From positions 32,235 through 96,234 of the forward strand of contig CAVTZY010000014.1 in assembly GCA_963739235.1 (NCBI GenBank): a stretch of 64,000 nt of DNA, read 5' to 3'. The stretch is from JAFNAG01 sp963739235 (GTDB lineage Bacteria; Acidobacteriota; UBA6911). The translations under genes were made by a program, and so were the position numbers. Numbering within the stretch: position 1 is the stretch's first letter; every line of letters begins with the position of its first letter. Below, in pieces: positions 19,408-28,497 of this stretch. The notes under the pieces are model-generated. The model was not told the origin of the DNA. It searched no databases and worked only from the letters and a program-made list of their open reading frames with translations.

Positions 19408-19553
19408 AACAGCGATGGCCCAGGGCGCAAGCCCTGGGAACAAGGACACCAAGGATTTAGCCCTGCAGGGGCGGCACAGGCTGTTTCGCCCTTTCAGGGC
19501 TACCGGCTGGAGGATCCGTTTTCCCAGGGCTTGCGCCCTGGGCTGTCGCTGTT
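19408..19553. repeat. 33-bp inverted repeat of CCCAGGGC type
   Basis: Arms 19408-19440 and 19521-19553 match with two mismatches, and each arm is itself palindromic (CCCAGGGCGCAAGCCCTGGG). This intergenic repeat type is widespread in environmental bacterial genomes. Confidence 0.75.
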
Positions 19554-19821
19554 TGACCCCTCCGGGGTCGATTCACTTGGTCCCCTTCCGTACAGACGAC
19601 CGCGGCCTCACCAGAGCGAGATCAGCCCGCCTTCGACGCGGATGATGTTGAGCCCTTTTCTCGAATTCCCCGCCAAATCCTGTTTGCAATCGTGTTCTCA
19701 GCGTGGATCACTTTATTCGAGTATTCGAGGGTCATTTCTCGTTAGCGCCGAGGCGCGCCTCATCGTGGAGAAGGACTTCTGGGTTTGTTTCTCGCTTCGC
19801 CTACTTTTCTCGACCCCTAGA

Positions 19822-21666
19822 CTAAGGGATGCTGACTTTCAGACTCTCGAGGGCTTTCCAGAGGTTTTTTCTGCGGCGATGCTTCAGCTTCCATTCCTGA
19901 AGGATTCTGTTGCACGAAGGTCGATCCAGGTCGCGAACCACCGCAAGCCACTCGGCGCAATCTGTGTAATTCCCGTAGCTCTTTTCCGGGTCGGGTACAA
20001 GGCGATAGGCGTTTTCCTGCCAAAATTGCATCACTCTGGGAAATAACTCGGAGGCTCCCAGACGTCCCAGCCAACCTCGCCGGGTTTCGGTCAGGCGGCG
20101 ATCTCCCTGTTTGCGCCGGTCGAGGATTCGTTTCAACTCAGTAGAGATAGTATAGAGTCGAGAATCCAAATCCAGGTCAAGCGTCAGCACTTCGAGACTG
20201 CTCAGTTCTCGCTGGAGAGATTCCTGGGTTTTCCCAATTTCATCCATCCATCTGACGACGGCGTTTTTGAGAGCTACCGTGCCATTGGCCCCGGCTCGAG
20301 CTGCGTCTACGAGGGAATGAACCCAAGTGGGTCGGCGCTTTTCCTTGCTGCCACTGAATGACTCAAGAGAAGCCCTGTCGATCAGCTCTTTCCACGCCTC
20401 ATAAAGTTGTTCCCGCATGGTGTCGAACCTGGGGGAGGGGAATCGACGAATCGCCTCCAACACCGCATCACCTTCTCTCCAACGGCGCAGCGTCAGGAGC
20501 TGGAACCGGAGCGCACAGGCCGCCTCTTCGTCATTCAATGCCTGCGCGAGCTTGAGCCAATGCCTGAGAAGCGAAATGATTGCCGGGCTTTTCTCGCCCT
20601 GGGAAAGCAGAGACCCGCGGCTGACAAGCAGCTCCTTCTTTGCGTCCAAGCCGGCCCCGTCCCCGGTGTGCAGCATATAGCGCACGGTTTGATCAACCAG
20701 GGTCAGGCCCTCCTGGAAGGCTTTGCGCGCCAATAGGTCTTCGATCAGGGGGAGGGCTAACATCCAGTTCTGTGCGATGCCGCTGCGACAGGCTTCCAGG
20801 TATCGCCGCGGATCCCATCGGTGGCAGAGCTCCCTATAGAGACTACACCACGCTCCGTGGACTGACTTCAAGGCTTGTGCCCAATGGCCGGACTGGCCGT
20901 TGTCGATAATTCCTTGGAGTATATCTTTCTGGGATTCCACCTCGAGTGTCAGGATAAAATCGTTTATGACGTCATCATCCAATCCCACATTGAGGGATTC
21001 CTCAATCAGACAAATCTTATCGGCAAATCCGAAGGCGTCGAGCTTATCAAGCATTGCGACGCCCCATTCCCACTCGAGCAGGCAGCGTGTCACTTCGGGA
21101 CCAAATACAAGCCCTTCTTCGGTGTCTTCCATCCACTCGGGCAATCCTGCTCCGACTTCTTCAGCGGTGCTTCCCAGAGAGTCCTCGAAAGAAAATCCCG
21201 GATCCAGATTCTGCTTCAACACGGGGGACAGAAGAGCTCGCATCCTTGCCGCGATGGGCTCGAGATCCTGGGCAAAGGAAGAGGTATCCAGATAAGGCGA
21301 TTCCCAGTGATGCTCCTGGAGGACATATTTTCCTTCCTCATCGCCGGTTTCGGCAACGCAGCGGTTCCATTCTTCCCAGGCTGAATCCCATTCCTCCCGG
21401 ATCTTGTCGACACTCGGCCGAAGCTCATTCACAGCGGGGGATTCGGCACTCGGAGAGAGTAATTGCCTCAGTATGGCCATTGTTTCCGGCTGCAGTCTTG
21501 CCGCGAGCCGTTCGAGGGCCGCCCCGTCCATAACGAGCAAGCACGCGGCAAGAGCTTGCCTGACTTCCTCGCGTGAGAGCTTGGCGGACAGCACGTCAAG
21601 CAGGCTGAGTTCCTTTGAGCCGGTACTTGACTTTTTTTTGTGTTTTCGGTCTCTCATGGTCGCCAT
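19822..21666 (-). CDS. Large protein of unknown function, 614 residues
   Basis: The start ATG at 21666 has GGAAG about seven bases upstream. It opens with a very basic stretch (RDRKHKKKSSTGSKELS) and a helical segment rich in Leu and Ala. The rest is almost entirely predicted alpha-helical with repeated W/L-rich helices (SAWEEWNRCVAETGDEEG, GHWAQALKSVHGAWCSLYREL, LLRHWLKLAQALNDEEAACA), reminiscent of TPR-like or HEAT-like solenoids. A family match was not recognised. There are no membrane segments. It lies 56 bases after the small Cys-rich gene and is probably in one operon with it. Such a helical scaffold plus a zinc-binding partner would fit a protein-binding or nucleic-acid-associated complex, but no function is claimed. 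Confidence 0.8.
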   Translation of the reverse strand: MATMRDRKHKKKSSTGSKELSLLDVLSAKLSREEVRQALAACLLVMDGAALERLAARLQPETMAILRQLLSPSAESPAVNELRPSVDKIREEWDSAWEEWNRCVAETGDEEGKYVLQEHHWESPYLDTSSFAQDLEPIAARMRALLSPVLKQNLDPGFSFEDSLGSTAEEVGAGLPEWMEDTEEGLVFGPEVTRCLLEWEWGVAMLDKLDAFGFADKICLIEESLNVGLDDDVINDFILTLEVESQKDILQGIIDNGQSGHWAQALKSVHGAWCSLYRELCHRWDPRRYLEACRSGIAQNWMLALPLIEDLLARKAFQEGLTLVDQTVRYMLHTGDGAGLDAKKELLVSRGSLLSQGEKSPAIISLLRHWLKLAQALNDEEAACALRFQLLTLRRWREGDAVLEAIRRFPSPRFDTMREQLYEAWKELIDRASLESFSGSKEKRRPTWVHSLVDAARAGANGTVALKNAVVRWMDEIGKTQESLQRELSSLEVLTLDLDLDSRLYTISTELKRILDRRKQGDRRLTETRRGWLGRLGASELFPRVMQFWQENAYRLVPDPEKSYGNYTDCAEWLAVVRDLDRPSCNRILQEWKLKHRRRKNLWKALESLKVSIP

Positions 21667-21722
21667 CGGAGATCTTCCTTGACTGACTGGTTTTGGGCTG
21701 GACGGCTTTCATGCCTCAGCCA

Positions 21723-22145
21723 TTAGAAGGGGATATCATCGTCGCTGATGTCTTCGATTTCATGCGTCTGACTCGTGATGGTTCCGCCTTGTTCATTCTC
21801 GCAGGTGTAGTCCATATCGAATTCGCAGCCTTCCAGTTCGTATTCCTCCCGTTCCCTCTCCAACTCTCTCAGGAATGCACGAGCCTTCACATCTTCAGCG
21901 GCAAGGTACTCCGCATATTTGCGAATGCGCTCGTCAGGATGGCTTAGGAACTTCTCGAAGGACTTGCAACGTTTTCGTCCGATGATTCCTTCGAAGGTCA
22001 CGTTACGTTCGAGATTGCGAACGGCCTGTCGGTAATTCAGCTCTGCCTTGCCCAGCGCAGCGCAGTCCCTGCAAAGATGGTGCGCATGGCCACGGCCGCA
22101 GCACCAGCAGAAATGTCCTCTTCTCTTTTTATGTTTCTTGCTCAT
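21723..22145 (-). CDS. Small Cys/His-rich protein with acidic tail, unknown function
   Basis: The 140-residue product starts with a basic segment (SKKHKKRRGH), then a zinc-binding-like cluster (CWCCGRGHAHHLCRDCAALG), a helical region ending in a Glu/Arg-rich coiled-coil-like helix (RAFLRELEREREEYELEG), and a very acidic end (EIEDISDDDIPF). The Cys/His pattern resembles treble-clef or zinc-ribbon adaptors. It is the first gene of a two-gene unit with the 614-residue protein. Both begin with similar KKHKK-type basic stretches, which supports a shared location or partner. Confidence 0.75.
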   Translation of the reverse strand: MSKKHKKRRGHFCWCCGRGHAHHLCRDCAALGKAELNYRQAVRNLERNVTFEGIIGRKRCKSFEKFLSHPDERIRKYAEYLAAEDVKARAFLRELEREREEYELEGCEFDMDYTCENEQGGTITSQTHEIEDISDDDIPF

Positions 22146-22296
22146 TAGGGCTCAGACACGTTCTTCCCAGCGCAGCACGAGTATAACTTTATGGCCCATA
22201 AAAAGGGAACAATCGCGAAAAAATCACACTGCCAAAAATTCAGTAGAAGGCTACTGTTATCCCGATTTCAGGAGCAGCAATTCACGGGGTGAGTAA

Positions 22297-22640
22297 TCTC
22301 TTAATGTCCTGACCAACGGCTGGCTCTTATACCAGACGCTCGCGTGCCGCCTCTGGGCGTGGAACGGATACTACCAGCCAGGGGGCGCCTTTGGTTTCCG
22401 CGATCAGTTGCAGGACGTGATGGCGCTGCTGCACGCCGAGCCCCAACTCCTGCGCGAACACCTGCTCCTGTGCGCGGGACGCCAGTTTCAGGAGGGAGAT
22501 GTTCAGCATTGGTGGCATCCCCCCTCGGGCCGGGGCGTGCGTACGCACTGTTCGGATGATTACCTGTGGCTGCCGTTGGCGGCGAGCCGCTAGGTTCTGA
22601 GCACAGGAGACATCGGGGTATTGGATGAACCTTGAGGATC
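22297..22640 (+). pseudogene. GH94 (cyclic beta-1,2-glucan synthase / cellobiose phosphorylase-like) fragment
   Basis: A frame without a start encodes NGWLLYQTLACRLWAWNGYY, GFRDQLQDVMALLHAEPQLL and GDVQHWWHPPSGRGVRTHCS followed by DDYLWLPL. This is the signature of the GH94 phosphorylase core, including the catalytic Asp in GFRDQLQD. A TAG at 22591-22593 sits where the family has Tyr (CRYV), and the frame then continues VLSTGDIGVLDEP. Both ends of the gene are missing. It is an internal relic of about 110 codons of a protein normally more than 2,500 residues long. Confidence 0.75.
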
Positions 22641-23243
22641 CTGCCAGCTACAAAATCAACTACTGACCGCCTGCGTTTTCACCAGGTGCGCCCCTCGTGA
22701 TCAGCCGCGCCTGAAGCGCATGTTCTTGGCATGGATTACAGCGCTCTCGAGGACCCCATCGAATCCGTCAGTTCCGCCGTCTGCCGAACAACTCAATGCG
22801 GCCGGGTGAGAGTATCCGGGCACGAATCTGCGCTTGGTCTCCAACACCAAAACGCATTGTTTTGCCCGGACTCTCCATCGTGCCGACATATAATGGCCAG
22901 GCTTGCCGCTTCGTGACTACCTGGCATCAGTCGCCTCATGGTGGGGAACATTACGAAATAGTGATCCCGCATCGCCGTCACAATGCCACCCAAACAGGCT
23001 CATAAATCTGCGCTGAACCGCGCCCGCGACAGAACCTTTGAGTTCTTCACTGGCTGCTTGCGGTTCCCCGCACAATTCTTGTATCACGCTCGTAAAGTTC
23101 GAGATCCTGGAAAGTCAACCGTCCCGGAGGATCGCTGTAACTCGTTTCAGCGGATTGTTTTGACCTTACGAGTTGGAATTGCAAGCCGATAAGTATCTTT
23201 GGCTTCCGCCGCAAAGGGATCATTAACGATGAAGGAACTGAGA
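22641..23243. other. Intergenic stretch, nothing recognised
   Basis: Only short overlapping open frames without domains are seen between the GH94 remnant and the response regulator. Confidence 0.4.
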
Positions 23244-23708
23244 ATGGCCAAGGCGAAGATCCTGATAGTTGAGGATGAAATCTCCATAAGGACGTATCTA
23301 CAGAAGTGCCTGGAGAGAGCCGGTCATGACGTGGTCGGGGTTGCCTCCACGGCGGAGGGCGCGGTCGCTGAGGCGGAAAGGGCGACGCCGGACCTGGTTC
23401 TCATGGATATCGGACTGCAGGGCGAGATTGACGGCGTGGAAGCCGCACGGAGGATCAGATTCCAACTCAACATTCCGGTGGTCTATTTGACAGGCGCGGC
23501 AGACGAGAAAACGCTGGAGCGAGCCAAGGTCACAGAACCTCTCGGGTACCTCCTCAAGCCTTTCAAGAAGCAAGAACTGCTGACAACCATGGCGACCGCG
23601 CTTTACCAAGGGATAGTAAAAATAAGCTGCCGGCTAGACGCAAGGTCGAGGGTGAGCCTCAGTTCTGGGCGTAGGCCCGGCGATAACGGGGCCCCTGTAA
23701 TACGTTAG
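23244..23708 (+). pseudogene. CheY-like response regulator truncated by the 23-bp border
   Basis: The receiver domain is complete: ILIVEDE acidic pair, LVLMDIG phospho-acceptor Asp, PVVYLTG Thr and LKPFKK Lys. AAGGA seven bases before ATG 23244 supports this start; ATG 23229 is an alternative. Native sequence ends at TALYQ (23609), where relatives continue into a second domain or a linker. From 23610 the frame runs through the border motif and meets a stop at 23706. The receiver could still fold, but its output partner is lost. Confidence 0.75.
23610..23632. repeat. Recurrent 23-bp border, occurrence 2
   Basis: It is identical to the borders at 14281, 26855 and 31393, but here the following sequence does not match the IS91 relics. 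It is either the border of a different related element or an element nearly wholly deleted. Confidence 0.85.
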
Positions 23709-24117
23709 GCCCCCTCGCATGTCCAAACAAAGCAACAGGCTATCAAGCCGCAGATAGGACTCTGGTCAACAGAACCGCGGACGTGCTTTTCAATGTCTCC
23801 TGGGATTGAGATGATAGCTATGAAACGCAATGTTGCGACCGGAAGCGTCAGCATCGAGCGATCTAAGTCGATCGGTGACGCAGAATCCACTGTGTGCATA
23901 GTCGAGAGATGGCTGAATGTCTCTGACCAAAAAAAATGATCCCAGTGCCTGGGACGCGAAAGAATGTCCTTGACATTCCCTTTCATAGGACGTTCAGAAT
24001 GCCTGTTTGTCGTCCGCTTATGAATTTTCTTGGTTTTTGAATCGTCAAATTGACGTAAGGTTCCTTTGCGCTCGCTTGTGGTCCGTGACAACATTGGCAC
24101 CAAATCTGGATAAAACG
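23633..24117. other. Intergenic stretch beyond a mobile-element border
   Basis: GC-rich palindromic sequence lies immediately after the border, then non-coding sequence up to the VWFA gene. No gene or RNA was recognised. Confidence 0.4.
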
Positions 24118-25947
24118 ATGCCGGTCAGAATGATCACCACTCCAGTGATTATTAGAAACATCATTCATTCCGCGTCCCTTTCGTGGGCGCGTCGGCTGGT
24201 CCTACTTGGGTTCGTTTTTTGCATCGGAAAGTCATGTGCTTTCTCGTTTCAGCAGGGTTCCGGCCCCAAGGAGATAGATGCGACGATTCGAACATATTGG
24301 CCGCGCACGCAGTACACGTTGAGAGCGGATACCAATCTTGTCGAAGTGGGGGTCGTGGTTCGTGACACGCGGGGCCGCGCCATAGGCGGTCTGAGCAAAG
24401 ACGATTTCGAGATTGAGGATGCCGGCAAGAAACGGGAGATCACGGCTTTCTCCGTCGAAACTTTCACGCCGATTTCGGCGCAGGCTCGGCCTTTGGCAGC
24501 AAAGGCGGCGGATTCCACACCTGAGAATTCAAGATCGGTGCTGCCATTGCGATATGTAGCTCTGCTCTTTGACGATTTCAGCATGGCCTTCGCCGACCAG
24601 TTCTATGTGAAAGCGGCGTCCAGGCGTTTCATCAGGGAGGGTTTGGCAAAGGGAGATCGCGTGGGGCTGTTTACAACATCCGGAAGACAGATTGTGCCTT
24701 TTACCGACGACGTGGCGAAACTCGTGGCCGCAATCGACCGGTACAACTCGTTCCCGCGCACTCCAGACGGCGGCATCTGCCCCAAACTGACGCCTTATGA
24801 TGCGTATGTAATCGCCAACAAGATTGATTATGAGACTCTTACGATAAAGGTAGCCGAACTGGTGCGATGCTCCGGACGGGGAGGGCGATCCCTGGGTCAG
24901 ACCGGAAATCGTCCGGGTCAAAACGGAAATTGGAATCTTGTTCCTGGGTGGGCAGAAAAACAAGTGATGATGCAGGCCGAAGCTATGTGGCTTCAGATCC
25001 GCGACACCTCAGCGCGTGCATTGGAGACCATGGGCGAGATTGTGGACTACATGGCGCAGTTGCCCGGAAAGAGGATGGTTCTGCTGGCGTCCTCAGGCTT
25101 CCTGGTTGGAACGCTCGAAGCGGAGCACCAGAAAGTCGTAAACCATGCGCTCCGTGCCGCGGTCGTCATCAATGCGCTCGACGCCAAAGGCCTCTACGCA
25201 GAGGATCCTCCGGAGGTTACTCGCGGCGCCGACGAGCGTTCTATCATGCGCCTGGTGATGTTGGGGGCCAAAGAGAAGGATCTCAAAAACGATGTCATGT
25301 CGATTCTGGCGAGGAGCACGGGCGGCTTGTTCTTTGACAACAACAACGATCTCGACCTCGGCTTTCGTAAGATCGGCATGATGCCGGAAGTATCCTATCT
25401 CCTCGGCTTCTCACCGCAAGAGGCTCCCAATGGAAAGTATCACGGACTCAAAGTGCGCTTGAAATCTCGAAGTGATTATGTGATCCAGGCGCGCCCAGGC
25501 TACTGGGCGGTCGCGCAGAATCAGCAGGAGCCGCCTGACCATGGACGAAGGGTCGACCGCGAAGTCATGGGGTCGGAGGTGGTGAGGGAGTTGGCAGCCG
25601 GCATCAGCTCGGAACCTTCCAGGGCTGACAACGGAGATCCGGCCCTTGAGGTCGTGCTTAATGTCGACGCCCGCAAGTTTCACTTCGTCGAAAAGGACGG
25701 TGTCCGCACTCAGAGGCTTGTTTTCATCGCGACCCTGTTTGACGACAGCGGCAATTTTGTGACCGGCACGGAGCTCGATGTCAAATTTGCCTTGAAAGAG
25801 TCCACCTACATCCGCATGACCGAAACCGGCCTTGAAATGTCCGTTACTCTGCGAGCACCTCCCGGGGCCTATCGCCTCCGTGGTGTGGCTCAGGACGGGA
25901 TCGACGGCAAACTCATTACCTCAACCCTGCCGGTTCAGATTCGATAA
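24118..25947 (+). CDS. Exported VWFA-domain protein, acidobacterial family
   Basis: ATG 24118 is chosen because the residues after it form a signal peptide (basic start, then RLVLLGFVFCIGKSCAFSF); the frame is open upstream to a TTG at 24007. The 609-residue product has the hallmark N-terminal segment (LVEVGVVVRDTRGRAIGGLS, DDFEIEDAGKKREITAFSVE), then a von Willebrand A-like domain (YVALLFDDFSM with a partial MIDAS), an ALETMGEIVDYMAQLPGKRM stretch and MLARSTGG-type C-terminal strands, and a beta-sandwich tail. This family is greatly expanded in Acidobacteria and presumed extracellular or periplasmic and involved in adhesion or protein binding. It is followed by a perfect 29-bp inverted repeat. 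Confidence 0.88.
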   Translation: MPVRMITTPVIIRNIIHSASLSWARRLVLLGFVFCIGKSCAFSFQQGSGPKEIDATIRTYWPRTQYTLRADTNLVEVGVVVRDTRGRAIGGLSKDDFEIEDAGKKREITAFSVETFTPISAQARPLAAKAADSTPENSRSVLPLRYVALLFDDFSMAFADQFYVKAASRRFIREGLAKGDRVGLFTTSGRQIVPFTDDVAKLVAAIDRYNSFPRTPDGGICPKLTPYDAYVIANKIDYETLTIKVAELVRCSGRGGRSLGQTGNRPGQNGNWNLVPGWAEKQVMMQAEAMWLQIRDTSARALETMGEIVDYMAQLPGKRMVLLASSGFLVGTLEAEHQKVVNHALRAAVVINALDAKGLYAEDPPEVTRGADERSIMRLVMLGAKEKDLKNDVMSILARSTGGLFFDNNNDLDLGFRKIGMMPEVSYLLGFSPQEAPNGKYHGLKVRLKSRSDYVIQARPGYWAVAQNQQEPPDHGRRVDREVMGSEVVRELAAGISSEPSRADNGDPALEVVLNVDARKFHFVEKDGVRTQRLVFIATLFDDSGNFVTGTELDVKFALKESTYIRMTETGLEMSVTLRAPPGAYRLRGVAQDGIDGKLITSTLPVQIR

Positions 25948-26487
25948 CAAAATGGTCACCACTGTCGCAGCTGTTTCTAAGAGTGTGGACTGCTGACAGC
26001 AGACTTCGTAAGGTTTATGCAATAACATACAGATTCCGGGCGGCAAGTGGTTAGCCTTGATCGGAAATGCCTCGGCAAGTTCTTGATCCCTCTGTGCCAT
26101 AGTTTTGTGCGCCGAGGCATTTCCGATCAAGGCTAACCAATATACGGATTATGAAAGGGCGCCTATTAGCCGGCCATTTAAGGCAGCACTGAATTGGACA
26201 TGACCGCTAAATTCCAGAAGTTATGATAAACGGATTGATTGTATCGACGATTAGCTTGTGGCCTGATGGAAAATGCCGCGTTCGTGGAAATCCGCAAGAA
26301 ACGCGGATTCCCACCGCCGCTTGGAAAACCCGCATAAAATAAAGTGCGAGTTTCCCACATTTTCGCACAGGCCCTACTGGTTTTTTCGTTTTCTGGAGGT
26401 TAAAAGACATGGCATATGATGAAGCGACGCTCCTCGGGTGATAAGGTTGTTGTGAACGCAAAAACCCAATTACCAAAGGAGCGTCGC
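25948..26487. other. Intergenic region with a perfect palindrome
   Basis: Apart from the inverted repeat at 26048-26139 nothing coding is supported. Confidence 0.5.
26048..26139. repeat. Perfect 29-bp inverted repeat, 34-base loop
   Basis: Arms 26048-26076 and 26111-26139 are exact reverse complements (core GCCTTGATCGGAAATGCC). It lies 100 bases after the VWFA gene and could act as a terminator on either strand, but it matches the size class of the other long palindromes in this window. Confidence 0.8.
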
Positions 26488-26854
26488 ATGCAACAAATAA
26501 CGTATATCGGCATAGATGTGCACAAGGCAATGACTGTGATTGCCGTGCTGAGCAGTGATGGGCAAACGGTGGCAGAAGGAATAGTCGAAACGAAGGGAGC
26601 GGCAATCCTCGACTTGATCAAAGTCCAGCGTGGAACCCTCCATGTTACCTGCAAAGAAGGGACCCAGGCCGCCTGGCGATTTGCTCCACCCTCACGTTGC
26701 ACGTGTGGTGGTATGCGATCCACGAAAGATAAAGGCACAAGACAACAAAGCGGATAAGCCCGATGCAAAACACTTGGCTGAATTACTGCGCGTCAATGCC
26801 CTGAAGCCAGGTCTATCACGGAGAGCACAGTGCGCAAGCAATTAAGGAGTTCGA
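26488..26854 (+). pseudogene. IS110-family transposase, N-terminal fragment, frameshifted
   Basis: It starts with YIGIDVHKAMTVIAVL, the DEDD-type N-terminus of IS110 transposases. It continues after a frameshift near 26670 as DLLHPHVARVVVCDPRKIKA and DKPDAKHLAELLRVN, and after another near 26808 as VYHGEHSAQAIKEFE. It is cut at 26854 by the 23-bp border. Only about 120 of roughly 340 residues remain. Confidence 0.75.
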
Positions 26855-26877
26855 GGGATAGTAAAAATAAGCTGCCG
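26855..26877. repeat. Recurrent 23-bp border, occurrence 3
   Basis: This copy interrupts the IS110 transposase fragment within an EFE-encoding stretch. Confidence 0.88.
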
Positions 26878-27063
26878 AATTGTCTTTGCGCCTGCTGAAT
26901 GCGTCGCCTGCAGTTTCTGTAAAAGGTTATCTGTCAACCTGCGCAGCATCTGGTAGGCAGTATAATCCAGACAAATCTGCAAGATACAGGATTCCGGGCG
27001 CACCTCCGGCCCAGCTTTGCTATCTGATTAAGAAATATCGTGATCGGCAGTCGCCAGTATTGC
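26855..27063 (-). mobile_element. IS91-family relic 2 (terminus only)
   Basis: It is collinear with 14281-14491 and the start of relic 3, differing by a two-base deletion. It holds the non-coding end plus the last codons of the transposase (LATADHDIS). It breaks off at 27063, where unrelated sequence follows. Confidence 0.8.
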
Positions 27064-27183
27064 GCAAGTGGATCCCGAAATGCAGTCGGAATCCATGCCC
27101 GCGAGGATTGTAACCCCAAAAGGGCCGTTGGGAAGCGGGATTTTTCGACAGCTCTTCCTATAGGCCGAAAGGGGACCGAATCC

Positions 27184-27470
27184 GGGCCTTGTAGGCTTTT
27201 TTGTACCTCTTGCCACCAGAAGCGTGTCCTGCTCTTCGCCGAATGGCTCGATACCCACATCCTGGAGCCGGCCAGTCACGCCCAGTATGTCTTCACCATC
27301 CCCAAGCTCCTGCGCCCGATATTTGAGTACCTCCCCCGGAAACTCGGCCTGCTCTGCAAGTCGGCCTGGCAGGCGCTCAGAGAGATGTTGCAGGAGGTTT
27401 CCTCGGATTCATCCGCCCTTCCAGGCCTCGTGCCCTCGGTGCAGAGCTACGGCGACCGCCTCAATCTCCA
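27184..27470 (+). pseudogene. IS91-family transposase N-terminal fragment
   Basis: The frame encodes FCTSCHQKRVLLFAEWLDTH (zinc-finger side and start of the replicase-like region), then HAQYVFTIPKLLRPIFEYLP and LPGLVPSVQSYGDRLNLHP. These are the usual N-terminal motifs of IS91/IS801-type transposases. The expected next HLHG segment is lost. It runs opposite to relics 1-3 and in the same direction as the C-terminal piece at 28498, with which it may once have formed one gene. Confidence 0.75.
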
Positions 27471-27820
27471 TCCGCCATTTAGCGATCCGGGCACTCTTGC
27501 GGTCGCGAATCATGGTGGACATCGGATATCGAAGAGACATCTATAGATAAGCGGACCAGATCCTGGTGGCAATCCGTGATGGTGGGCCGGGCGCTCCGCG
27601 CACGGCCAGCCCGTGCGACGGATCGCTTGGACAAACAACGAGCCTGTCCTGCAGCCTCTTCCATTTCCGGCTTGTTTGCCGTCCCGGAATCGGCCACCCT
27701 ATTTAACAAACTGGGCGACGCCGTCTTTCTGTTCTCACAGCATCGTTCCAAGAGGATTTGCACGGTAAAGTTGCCGAATAAATTGTTCTGCCAAGAGAAC
27801 AAGCAGCATAAGATCCCGAC

Positions 27821-27847
27821 TTGACGCGTATACCGTTATAATATACA
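27821..27847 (+). promoter_or_regulatory. Putative promoter/operator of the toxin-antitoxin operon
   Basis: TTGACG at 27821-27826 and TATACA at 27842-27847 are spaced 15 bases, with an overlapping TATAAT at 27837-27842. GTATAC at 27828 and ATATAC at 27841 form a dyad where the ribbon-helix-helix antitoxin could bind. The toxin ATG lies only nine bases after the second -10 candidate, so the mRNA may be nearly leaderless. Confidence 0.4.
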
Positions 27848-27855
27848 GTGACGAC

Positions 27856-28155
27856 ATGACTGACACAACTACCGTGCCGGATTTTGAAGGGTTTGACTGG
27901 AGCGGTGGCAACACCGGAAAAATCTGGGAAAGGCACCATGTCACGCCTCTGGAGGCGGAGCAAGTCTTCTTCAACACTCCGCTCCTGGCCGGGGCTGATG
28001 AGTCACATTCCCAGAAGGAGAAGCGATTGTACGCGTTGGGGCAGACAGATGAAGGCCGCGAGTTATTCGTTGCCTTCACAATGCGCGCGAGACGTTTGCG
28101 AGTGGTGTCTGCCCGTGACATGAGCAGGAAGGAACGGAGGGTTTACAGATCATGA
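27856..28155 (+). CDS. brnT: BrnT-family toxin (RelE/BrnT-like ribonuclease)
   Basis: The 99-residue protein has the BrnT pattern: FDWSGGNTGKIWERHHVTP, EAEQVFFNTPLL, then EKRLYALGQTDEGRELFVAF and LRVVSARDMSRKERRVY. BrnT toxins are RNases that stop translation and are neutralised by a ribbon-helix-helix partner encoded downstream. The stop overlaps the next start by four bases (ATGA at 28152), the usual toxin-first order. No clear ribosome site precedes the ATG. The pair lies between two pieces of IS91-type transposase. Confidence 0.85.
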   Translation: MTDTTTVPDFEGFDWSGGNTGKIWERHHVTPLEAEQVFFNTPLLAGADESHSQKEKRLYALGQTDEGRELFVAFTMRARRLRVVSARDMSRKERRVYRS

Positions 28156-28439
28156 ATAAGCAGCGAGTTCCAACGTTCAAGAACGAAGATGAAGAGCGGG
28201 AATTCTGGGCGGCACACGACTCAACGGAGTTTGTTGACTGGTCAAAGGCCAAGCGGGCCGTCTTCCCGAATCTGAAGCCTTCAACCAAAACCATCTCCTT
28301 GCGTCTGCCGGAGTCCATTATCGCCGCGCTCAAGCTTCTGGCAAACAAGCGCGATGTGCCCTATCAATCCCTGCTCAAGGTCTTCCTGGCCGAGAAGGTT
28401 GAGGAGGAGTTGCGCCACGGTCATGTAAAGACAGTATAG
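28152..28439 (+). CDS. CopG/BrnA-type ribbon-helix-helix antitoxin
   Basis: The 95-residue protein begins with a toxin-wrapping segment (VPTFKNEDEEREFWAAHDST) and ends in a ribbon-helix-helix DNA-binding region (TKTISLRLPESIIAALKLLA, then YQSLLKVFLAEKVEEEL). This matches CopG-type antitoxins of BrnT. It overlaps the toxin stop and probably represses the shared promoter. Confidence 0.85.
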   Translation: MNKQRVPTFKNEDEEREFWAAHDSTEFVDWSKAKRAVFPNLKPSTKTISLRLPESIIAALKLLANKRDVPYQSLLKVFLAEKVEEELRHGHVKTV

Positions 28440-28497
28440 GCGGAACAACAACCACTGACTTCCGATTCTTCCATTTGAAAAATACCAAGTTCGGCAG

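Larger units (their letters stand above)
18887..19821. other. Intergenic region carrying two long palindromes
   Basis: No gene is supported. The region holds the inverted repeats at 19147-19244 and 19408-19553. Open frames over the second repeat reflect its low-complexity CCCAGGGC/GCCCTGGG content. Confidence 0.55.

Noticed and set aside
26077..26110. Intrinsic terminator for the VWFA gene
   Set aside because: The 29-bp arms and 34-base loop are far larger than normal terminators and lack a T-run; treated as a repeat instead.
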